Assembly (NCBI GenBank): GCA_017995595.1
Contig: JAGOIO010000021.1
Span: 1-11,676 of the forward strand
Origin: a bacterium
GTDB taxonomy: Bacteria; Cyanobacteriota; Vampirovibrionia; Gastranaerophilales; Gastranaerophilaceae
DNA: 11,676 bases
Direction: 5' to 3'
Positions 6,060 through 11,676 of the stretch are shown piece by piece (position 1 is the first letter of the stretch; every line of letters starts with the position of its first letter). The position numbers and the translations under genes are program-made. The notes beneath the pieces were generated by a model that did no database searches, was not told where the DNA came from, and saw only the letters and a list, made by a program, of their open reading frames with translations.

Positions 6060-7391
6060 CTATTGAGGAAGCAAAACAGAGATTACTGCATGATTTATAC
6101 TAAGATATCTGTTTGAGGCATCTTGTAAATCTTCTCTTGTTATATCATTCAAAACAGTTAAATACTGCTGAACTAAAGAAAGATTATCACAAACCGTCAT
6201 ATAATAACCTATTGTTTCACCAATCTCAGAAACAGTTTCTGCATTAAAAGCGAACTTTGATTTTATCTTTTTCTTAGCCTTTGTAAATTCGTCTTCGCTA
6301 ACTTTTTCATCACAAAGTTTCTTTAATTCAGCTTTTACCATAGAAAGTGCTTCTTCTTTTTTTTCAGGCTTAAAGTTTGCTTCAATAAACAAATTATTGC
6401 CATCTTTAAACTGATAATGGTCTGCATCTATCACGTTAAATATTTGTTCTTTTTGCTTCTCAATTAAATTTTGGTAAAGTCTTGAACTTGAACCATCACC
6501 TAAAATTATAGAAAGCATTTCCAACATAATAGAGTTTTTTAAATCCTTTGCGATAGGACCTAAAAATCCAAACATCATAAATGCAGAATTTATATTTGCT
6601 TTATCCTCTAAATATTTTGTTTCATTTGTTGGCTCATCTATTTTGTGAACCGGAAGTTTTATATTTTTTCTGTCGCCAAAATCAAAAGCTTTTTCTAACA
6701 TTTCCAAAATTAACTTATGGTCAAAGTCGCCAACAACAATAGTCGTAATGTTAGCCGGACAATAGAAAGTATGATAATAATCCATAATTTCCTGTTGCGT
6801 AACTTGCGAAATAATTTGAGGCGTACCGATTACATCTCTTTTATATGGGTGTGAAGTGTACATAGCATTATTTGCACTATTATAAACCTTTGTCCAAGGT
6901 TGATCTTCACGCATTCTTGTCTCTTCGATTACAACATGTCTTTCCTTCTTATCTTTAACATTTTTATCATTAATATCAAAAGTTGCACCCATTTCATAAT
7001 CAGGAACAATAGGGTCAATCATCATATCAGCATGAAGTTCTATCGCTTGATAAAAATCCTTGTTACCCTCGCCTTTTGGCAATGTTACATAATAGAATGT
7101 ATAATCTTTCCATGTTGCAGCATTAACAATAGCACCTTTTGCCTCAAGAATTTTATCAAATTCTCCGGCCTTATGCTTGTGTGTGCCTTTAAACATCAAG
7201 TGTTCTAAAAAGTGAGAAATACCGTTATTCTTGTCAGATTCATTAATAGAACCTGTTTTAACCCAAGAACTTACATTAACCATTCCACCCTCTTTATGAG
7301 CGAGAACAATTTTATGACCATTCTCTCTTTCATAGATTTCGACATCTTTTGTCAAAAAAGGATACTTAACCAAAGATTTTTTTAAACTCAT
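6060..7391 (-). CDS. M16 family zinc metallopeptidase (pitrilysin/processing-peptidase-like)
   Basis: The single-chain ~50-kDa M16 protein (443 aa) has the inverted zinc motif HFLEH at residues 60-64 (H60, catalytic E63, H64). The probable third ligand is E157 in VVIEETRM. The C-terminal M16 domain keeps the substrate-binding R304/Y306 pair in SSSRLYQ. No signal peptide or membrane segment is visible, so it is probably cytoplasmic, cutting peptides or small unfolded proteins. Many bacterial and cyanobacterial M16B enzymes occur as tandem active/inactive pairs. Only the catalytically complete member is here, so it may be a homodimer or have a partner elsewhere. A loop before E157 (KNVKDKKERH) appears enlarged. 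Start: GGAAG (7398-7402) is 6 nt before the ATG. Confidence 0.95.
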   Translation of the reverse strand: MSLKKSLVKYPFLTKDVEIYERENGHKIVLAHKEGGMVNVSSWVKTGSINESDKNNGISHFLEHLMFKGTHKHKAGEFDKILEAKGAIVNAATWKDYTFYYVTLPKGEGNKDFYQAIELHADMMIDPIVPDYEMGATFDINDKNVKDKKERHVVIEETRMREDQPWTKVYNSANNAMYTSHPYKRDVIGTPQIISQVTQQEIMDYYHTFYCPANITTIVVGDFDHKLILEMLEKAFDFGDRKNIKLPVHKIDEPTNETKYLEDKANINSAFMMFGFLGPIAKDLKNSIMLEMLSIILGDGSSSRLYQNLIEKQKEQIFNVIDADHYQFKDGNNLFIEANFKPEKKEEALSMVKAELKKLCDEKVSEDEFTKAKKKIKSKFAFNAETVSEIGETIGYYMTVCDNLSLVQQYLTVLNDITREDLQDASNRYLSINHAVISVLLPQ

Positions 7392-7425
7392 AATTTACTT
7401 CCAATCAATATTTTTATCTGTCTTA

Positions 7426-7431
7426 ATTATA
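7426..7431 (-). promoter_or_regulatory. -10 box of the M16 peptidase gene
   Basis: TATAAT on the minus strand, preceded directly by TG, predicts transcription from near 7419 and a leader of about 28 nt. No good -35 is visible. The divergent nanE -10 lies 21 bp away, so the two promoter regions overlap. Confidence 0.45.
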
Positions 7432-7452
7432 CATTAAAAAAGATTTTTGGAG

Positions 7453-7458
7453 TATAAT
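7453..7458 (+). promoter_or_regulatory. -10 box of nanE, probably leaderless
   Basis: TATAAT is followed by six bases (CAGAGA) and then ATG 7465. This is the same spacing as in yidD, so transcription would start at or next to the start codon. The -35 is weak (TATACA at 7428-7433 with a long 19-nt spacer). Confidence 0.45.
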
Positions 7459-7464
7459 CAGAGA

Positions 7465-8139
7465 ATGGATATAAGAGATTTAAAAAATAAAGTAATTATT
7501 TCAGTACAAGCAATGCCTTCAGAGCCTCTATACGAAGAAAAATGTTTAACAGCTATGATGCAATCAGTAGTGAATGGTGGTGCTGAAGGATTAAGAGTTG
7601 CAGGAGTCAGAGATGTTAAAAATGCAAAAAAGCTTTTTAATATTCCTGTCATAGGAATTACAAAGCCAGATAAATTACCTGACAACTGGAAAGAAATAGT
7701 TTACATTACACCTACAATGAAAGATGTAGATGCAATAATAGATGCAGGAGCGGACATAGTTGCAATAGACGGAACTTTAAGACCGCATGAATGTAGAGTT
7801 GAAGATATGGTTAAGCGTATAAAAGATGCAGGCAAACTTGCGATGGCTGATATTTCTACTTTTGAAGAAGGTAAATACTGTGAAAAAATCGGATTTGACA
7901 TAGTTTCAACGACTCTTTCTGGATATACGCAAGAATCTTTATCAGATTCTGACAAACCTGATTTTGAATTACTGGAAAAACTTGTAAACGGTACAAAACT
8001 TGCAGTAATATTAGAGGGCAAAATTTGGGAACCGAGCGAAGTTGATAAAGCCTTCAAAATCGGTGCAACAGCAGTCGTAATTGGTTCTGCAATAACCAGA
8101 CCACAATTAATTACAAAGAGATTTGTTAAAAGAGGATAA
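7465..8139 (+). CDS. nanE: N-acetylmannosamine-6-phosphate 2-epimerase NanE
   Basis: NanE interconverts ManNAc-6-P and GlcNAc-6-P, feeding sialic-acid-derived amino sugar into glycolysis or cell-wall synthesis. The (beta/alpha)8-barrel protein shows VIISVQAMPSEPLY near the N-terminus, GAEGLRVAGVRDV, and GITKPD with the catalytic lysine (~K67). It then has GADIVAIDGTLRPH, MADISTFEEG and VILEGKIWEP with the catalytic glutamate (~E184). From ATG 7465 it is 224 aa, normal for the family. An earlier in-frame TTG at 7447 would add six residues, but it overlaps the -10 region and has no Shine-Dalgarno. The ROK kinase follows after 2 nt. No sialic acid aldolase (nanA) or transporter is in this window. 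Confidence 0.95.
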   Translation: MDIRDLKNKVIISVQAMPSEPLYEEKCLTAMMQSVVNGGAEGLRVAGVRDVKNAKKLFNIPVIGITKPDKLPDNWKEIVYITPTMKDVDAIIDAGADIVAIDGTLRPHECRVEDMVKRIKDAGKLAMADISTFEEGKYCEKIGFDIVSTTLSGYTQESLSDSDKPDFELLEKLVNGTKLAVILEGKIWEPSEVDKAFKIGATAVVIGSAITRPQLITKRFVKRG

Positions 8140-8141
8140 TT

Positions 8142-9011
8142 ATGAAATTAGCACTTGCAATAGATATAGGCGGAACAAAAATTTCCAATACAATCGTTGA
8201 TGAAAATGGCAAAATAGTAGATAAAATAGAAAAACATTCGACATCAAAAACGCTTGAAGGTATAACAAATGTATTAAAAGAAATTATTTCTAAATACGAA
8301 AGCAAAGTTGATGTAATAGCTATTGCAACAGCAGGTGCAGTTAATAACGAAAATACAAAAGTCGTAAGCTCTACAGGCAATCTACCAAAAGGATATAATG
8401 AAATTGATTTTCAATCATTTAGTAATAAAAAAGTTTTTTTGGAAAATGATGCAAATGCAGCAGCTTGGGCAGAACACATTTTAGGAGCATCAAAAGGAGC
8501 TAAAAATTCCGTTATGGCAACACTTGGTACAGGTGTTGGCGGCGGAATAATTTTAAATGATACGCTTTTTAAAGGTAAATCTGGTGCTGCAGGAGAAATG
8601 CATTTTAAGATGTATTCTGATAATAGAAGAAAATGTACATGCGGTTCTTGGGACTGCTTTGAAGCATACGCATCAGGAACAGGTTTGAAACTTACAGCAG
8701 AAGAGTTGTTGAATAATCCGAAAGTTACGACCTATGATGTTATTGACGGTGTAAAAAATAATGATAAAAAGATGGTAGAAGTTTTTAATACTTGGCAAAA
8801 TCATATTTTAACCGGATTAATTGGTCTTGCAAACTTATTTGACCCTGATTGCCTTGTTCTTTCCGGCTCTATGGCAGAATTTGTTGATACAAAATTTTTA
8901 GAAAACGGAGTTAACAGTCAAATTGTAACTGCACCAACACACGTTTATAAAGCGACTACAGGCAACTACGCAGGAATGATAGGAGCTTCCTTACTAGCTT
9001 TAAGCAAATAA
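8142..9011 (+). CDS. ROK family sugar kinase, possible N-acetylmannosamine kinase (NanK)
   Basis: ATP-dependent hexose/amino-sugar kinase of the ROK family, 289 aa. The phosphate-binding motif is AIDIGGTK (residues 6-13). The catalytic aspartate is D103 in ENDANAAAWAE, and LGTGVGGGI (128-136) is the second ATP-binding segment. A zinc site is built from H154, C165, C167 and C172 (CTCGSWDCFEAYASG). In most ROK kinases the sugar-contacting motif is GE-x-GH. Here it reads GEMH, one residue shorter, so substrate preference may differ. The ATG is 2 nt after the nanE stop, and AGAGGA just upstream acts as Shine-Dalgarno. Adjacency to nanE favours ManNAc phosphorylation. Glucokinase or GlcNAc kinase remain possible from sequence alone. 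Confidence 0.9.
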   Translation: MKLALAIDIGGTKISNTIVDENGKIVDKIEKHSTSKTLEGITNVLKEIISKYESKVDVIAIATAGAVNNENTKVVSSTGNLPKGYNEIDFQSFSNKKVFLENDANAAAWAEHILGASKGAKNSVMATLGTGVGGGIILNDTLFKGKSGAAGEMHFKMYSDNRRKCTCGSWDCFEAYASGTGLKLTAEELLNNPKVTTYDVIDGVKNNDKKMVEVFNTWQNHILTGLIGLANLFDPDCLVLSGSMAEFVDTKFLENGVNSQIVTAPTHVYKATTGNYAGMIGASLLALSK

Positions 9012-9078
9012 TTCTTGACTTTAAATATATAATTTTAAATAAAAAAATATTAAGTTTTGTTTTTATTTATCAGAACTA

Positions 9079-9109
9079 TTGAAATCCTAAAAAAATTCGT
9101 TAATATAAT
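9079..9109 (+). promoter_or_regulatory. Putative promoter of the J-protein-queE operon
   Basis: -10 TATAAT (9104-9109) has TTGAAA (9079-9084) upstream with a long 19-nt spacer. The predicted transcript starts near 9116, about 34 nt before the GTG start. Between 9012 and this promoter I see no convincing terminator for nanE-ROK, so some readthrough is possible. Confidence 0.45.
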
Positions 9110-9149
9110 TATGTAGTGTAATTTTATTTATTGAATATATGAGGTAAAA

Positions 9150-10220
9150 GTGGTTCTTTCTTCTGAAAAAAATCTTTACGAAATTTTAGGAATACCTGCC
9201 GATGCAACACTTGGTATGATAAAATCTGCTTACCGTAAATTAGTACGTAAATATCACCCTGACTTAAATAATGGCGATGAGAACTGTGCAAGAAAATTTA
9301 AAGAAATAAATGAAGCTTATGAAATTTTATCTGATACAGATAAAAAACGATATTATGATACAATGAGCGGATTTTTCACAAGGAAAACTGAAAATCAATA
9401 TAATTATAAATATACATACAAACAAGCAGATTCTACATACAGAAAAACAAAAAACGCACACGAAAAAGAAAAAGCCAGAAAAGAAGAAAGTAAAAACAAA
9501 ACATATTCAGAACCTTTTGATTTTTCTGATATGTTTAATGACTTTTTCAGAGGATTTAAAAATACTTCTACTAAAGAAAACCAGTCAACACAATCTCCAA
9601 TCAATGGAAGTGATATTACAAGTGAAATTTCAATCAGCATACAAGAATCAATAAGCGGAACGTCAAGAACAGTAAACGTTTTACATACTCAGGCCTGTCC
9701 AAACTGTAAAGGAAGAAAGTTTATAAATGGGGCAAAATGTGCAATTTGTAACGGAAGCGGAGAAGAAAGTTCTCATAAAAAAATAACAGTAAAAATTCCT
9801 GCACAAATTAAAAATGGTGCAAAAATAAGAATTGCAGGTGAAGGCAACCGTGGACAATACGGAGGAAACAACGGTAATTTATACCTTATTGTAAAAATCG
9901 AAAATGATTCTATCTTTAAAATTTCAGGAAACAATGTACTTTGCTCAATTCCAATAACTCCATTTGAAGCAGTTTTGGGTGCAAATATAAGCATTCCATC
10001 TATTAATGGTAAATTATCTATGAAAATTTTACCAAATACACACTCAGGACAAAAATTCAGACTGTCTTCTCAAGGACTTCTTGGAGAAAATGGTAAAAAA
10101 GGAGACATGATAGTTACAGTTAATATTGAAATTCCTCATGATTTGTCAGATAATGAAAGAAAGTTGTATGAAAAATTAAAAACAGCTTCATCGTCTGACA
10201 TTAGAGAGAATTTAAGATAA
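9150..10220 (+). CDS. DnaJ-like J-domain co-chaperone with half zinc finger
   Basis: Hsp40 co-chaperone that should stimulate the DnaK ATPase and deliver substrates. Residues ~8-72 are a complete J domain with HPD at 36-38 in RKYHPDLN. Residues ~75-155 are a Lys/Tyr/Asn-rich linker rather than a Gly/Phe-rich one, with a DFSDMFNDFFRGF patch. A zinc-binding segment has only two motifs, CPNCKG (C183, C186) and CAICNGSG (C197, C200), where type I DnaJ has four. Residues ~205-335 are the two C-terminal substrate-binding beta domains. Length is 356 aa. The start is GTG, with GAGGT 4 nt upstream. It is not clearly the main dnaJ: there is no grpE or dnaK next to it. queE overlaps its stop by one base. 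Confidence 0.92.
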   Translation: MVLSSEKNLYEILGIPADATLGMIKSAYRKLVRKYHPDLNNGDENCARKFKEINEAYEILSDTDKKRYYDTMSGFFTRKTENQYNYKYTYKQADSTYRKTKNAHEKEKARKEESKNKTYSEPFDFSDMFNDFFRGFKNTSTKENQSTQSPINGSDITSEISISIQESISGTSRTVNVLHTQACPNCKGRKFINGAKCAICNGSGEESSHKKITVKIPAQIKNGAKIRIAGEGNRGQYGGNNGNLYLIVKIENDSIFKISGNNVLCSIPITPFEAVLGANISIPSINGKLSMKILPNTHSGQKFRLSSQGLLGENGKKGDMIVTVNIEIPHDLSDNERKLYEKLKTASSSDIRENLR

Positions 10221-10900
10221 TGGAAAAAACAGCAAACATAAGAGAAATTTTTACTTCACTACAAGGTGAAGGACCTTACGTTGGGGTAAAACAACTATTT
10301 ATCCGCTTTTGCGGTTGCAATTTGGATTGCGAATACTGCGACACTGAAGAAATGGATAATAAAATTTTAAAATTCAATGCTAAACACCTTAGAACATACA
10401 TTGAACAATTTGACGTTAATACAGTCCATTCAATTTCATTAACAGGCGGTGAACCTCTTTTGTGGACTGATTTTTTGAAAGAGTTTTTACCTCTGACGGA
10501 TACTAAAATCTATCTTGAAACAAATTCTACACTACCTAAAGAATTAGAAAAAATTATAAAATACATAAATATTATTTCTGCGGACATAAAATTACCATCA
10601 TCTTCAAAGGTTGAAAATTCTTTTGAACTTCATGATGATTTTTTCAAAACTGCAACGAAATATAATACAGATTTATTTGCAAAAATCGTATTTGATGAAA
10701 ATATAACTGAAGATGAAATTGCAAAGAGTGCAAAACTCGCTAAAACCTATAAATTTCCTATAATTCTTCAACCGAAAACGGTAAATGAACAATTAAATAT
10801 TGATTACGAAATAATTAGTAAAATATTCAATAAATTTTTATCCTACGGTATTGACGTAAGAGTAATTCCTCAAGTACACAAATTTCTTCAAGCACCTTAA
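10220..10900 (+). CDS. queE: 7-carboxy-7-deazaguanine synthase QueE
   Basis: Radical SAM enzyme that contracts 6-carboxy-tetrahydropterin to 7-carboxy-7-deazaguanine, the base precursor of the tRNA nucleosides queuosine and, in some bacteria, of DNA deazaguanine modifications. The 226-aa protein begins with the QueE signature IFTSLQGEGPYVGVKQLFIR. The cluster motif follows: C33-x3-C37-x2-C40 in CNLDCEYCDT, which binds the 4Fe-4S cluster. SLTGGEPLLW (~73-82) is the SAM-binding GGE motif. The C-terminal LQPKT and VRVIPQVHKFL are also typical. Its ATG overlaps the J-protein TAA (TAATG), so the two are one operon. queC, queD and queF are not in the window. It converges with the next gene, 1 nt between stops, with no terminator hairpin seen. 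Confidence 0.95.
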   Translation: MEKTANIREIFTSLQGEGPYVGVKQLFIRFCGCNLDCEYCDTEEMDNKILKFNAKHLRTYIEQFDVNTVHSISLTGGEPLLWTDFLKEFLPLTDTKIYLETNSTLPKELEKIIKYINIISADIKLPSSSKVENSFELHDDFFKTATKYNTDLFAKIVFDENITEDEIAKSAKLAKTYKFPIILQPKTVNEQLNIDYEIISKIFNKFLSYGIDVRVIPQVHKFLQAP

Positions 10901-10901
10901 A

Positions 10902-11666
10902 CTAGCAATTTTTGTCTATTGAGATAACAAGTTTTACGAGTAAGTGTGCAGTCAAAACAAGATACTGATTAATATTATTACTATTAGGCATCAAAATTTT
11001 AACATTTGTTTTTGCCTCTTCATCTTTTTTAGTTTCTATATTTGAAAAAGAAACTTCAAGTTTTAGAGAAGAATGTTTTGCCTCAGTTTGTAGTGCGATT
11101 TTCAACTCATCTTGAGGAAAATCTTTTATGCATTCAACAGATAATAAAACAGAATTATCTTCCCCAAGCATAATTACACACTTTAAATTTCCAAAATGCT
11201 CAGTAGAAATCAAAACGGTAAGACACTCATCAGAAGCAACTTTCTTATCATCAGAAGTTTCAACCTCCAAGTCATAGCCAGTTTCAGCTTGCAATGGTAA
11301 CCAAGGAAGATACAAAAGCATAAGAGTTTTAACATTTTGAGCAGGATTATTCTGCTCTGCAGTTGCTACACTTGCATTTATCAATTTCATCAAATCTTTT
11401 AATTGAGAAACATCATTCATTCCCTGTTTAGAAGCACTCGCCATATCGTTTATTAACTTTGCCAAAGCCTCTTTTCCATTTGATTGAAAAAGTTGTGCCA
11501 ACTGGTTCAAATTTAACAAATTAGTTTCCACGGTACTTTTCAAAAGTTCAGCTGAAGCATTTGGCAAATTCTGCTGAATAAAAGCAACAACCTCATTCAT
11601 TTCCTTCGGAAAATTCATAGCATTTTTAAAATACAAAGATTTTTCAAGTAATGCCAAATTATTCAT
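10902..11666 (-). CDS. Hypothetical protein (254 aa), start uncertain at window edge
   Basis: I do not recognise this gene with confidence. The N-terminal ~110 residues are predicted helical, rich in Leu, Asn, Ala and Gln. A short hydrophobic segment, LMLLYLPWLPLQ (~117-128), follows. Then comes a beta-rich region (~140-215) of alternating strands such as CLTVLISTEHFGNLKCVIML, and a helical C-terminus. This helix, LPWLPL, beta-domain order loosely recalls C-terminal domains of flagellar hook-length (FliK-like) proteins, but that is only an impression. No flagellar genes are nearby. Only 10 nt precede the ATG at 11666; no Shine-Dalgarno is seen there and the frame stays open to the window edge. 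The true start may lie outside. The stop is TAG. Confidence 0.7.
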   Translation of the reverse strand: MNNLALLEKSLYFKNAMNFPKEMNEVVAFIQQNLPNASAELLKSTVETNLLNLNQLAQLFQSNGKEALAKLINDMASASKQGMNDVSQLKDLMKLINASVATAEQNNPAQNVKTLMLLYLPWLPLQAETGYDLEVETSDDKKVASDECLTVLISTEHFGNLKCVIMLGEDNSVLLSVECIKDFPQDELKIALQTEAKHSSLKLEVSFSNIETKKDEEAKTNVKILMPNSNNINQYLVLTAHLLVKLVISIDKNC

Positions 11667-11676
11667 CTGGTAATTT

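Noticed and set aside
6900..7208. 102-codon plus-strand open frame inside the M16 gene
   Set aside because: It is antisense to the conserved M16 N-terminal domain; its Ile/Phe/Asn-rich composition is what AT-rich shadow frames give.
7458..8057. Long open frames on the minus strand opposite nanE
   Set aside because: They are antisense shadows of a clearly conserved enzyme gene and have no recognisable domains or start signals.
9020..9060. AT-rich inverted sequence after the ROK kinase gene as a terminator
   Set aside because: The possible stems are short, A-T only and imperfect, with no stable core before a T-run.
1..11676. CRISPR array, insertion sequence, prophage or direct-repeat structure
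   Set aside because: I saw no regularly spaced repeats, transposase or integrase motifs, or flanking inverted repeats; the tRNA-Ser at the edge has no visible attachment-site duplicate or integrase nearby.

Overview
The window is a low-GC bacterial chromosomal segment of housekeeping and small-molecule genes, with no phage, IS or CRISPR signal. Ribosomal protein S5 carries a stretch (about residues 70-100) that reads like cyanobacterial S5. Together with the AT-rich composition and the amino-sugar genes nanE and ROK kinase, this suggests a non-photosynthetic gut relative of Cyanobacteria (Vampirovibrionia/Melainabacteria, e.g. Gastranaerophilales). That assignment is inference from remembered family sequences, not a search.

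Layout. Positions 1-62 hold the 5' two-thirds of a tRNA-Ser(GCU) on the minus strand. It is divergent from an MFS exporter (168-1418), and the two share a palindromic -10 element. The exporter converges on, and overlaps by 12 nt, an unrecognised coiled-coil-like protein (1407-2204, minus). From 2205 to 3074 everything lies on the minus strand: a self-contained small transcription unit with its own promoter, a 57-codon ORF and a terminator; a 62-aa superinfection-immunity-family membrane protein; and yidD.

Positions 3314-5986 are a fragment of the spc ribosomal operon, rpsE-rpmD-rplO-secY. It has its own promoter and ~140-nt leader, and ends at a strong bidirectional terminator. rplR is not upstream, and adk/map/infA are not downstream. 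A single M16 zinc peptidase converges on this terminator from the other side (6060-7391, minus).

Divergent from the peptidase, nanE and a ROK sugar kinase form a tight two-gene operon (7465-9011). This is a plausible ManNAc to ManNAc-6-P to GlcNAc-6-P module. Next is a second operon (9150-10900) of a J-domain co-chaperone with only half the usual zinc finger and queE (queuosine precursor synthesis). It converges, 1 nt apart, on an unrecognised 254-aa protein (10902-11666, minus) whose 5' end may continue outside the window.

Expression signals. Several genes carry good sigma70-type promoters. The ribosomal genes share a GAAAGG ribosome-binding motif 10-11 nt before the start. By contrast, yidD and nanE each have TATAAT exactly 6 nt before the ATG and no convincing Shine-Dalgarno, which suggests leaderless mRNAs. 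I found no clearly new multi-gene system. The most unusual items are the isolated 57-codon unit, the leaderless geometry, the broken spc operon with a structured leader, and the half-zinc-finger J protein.
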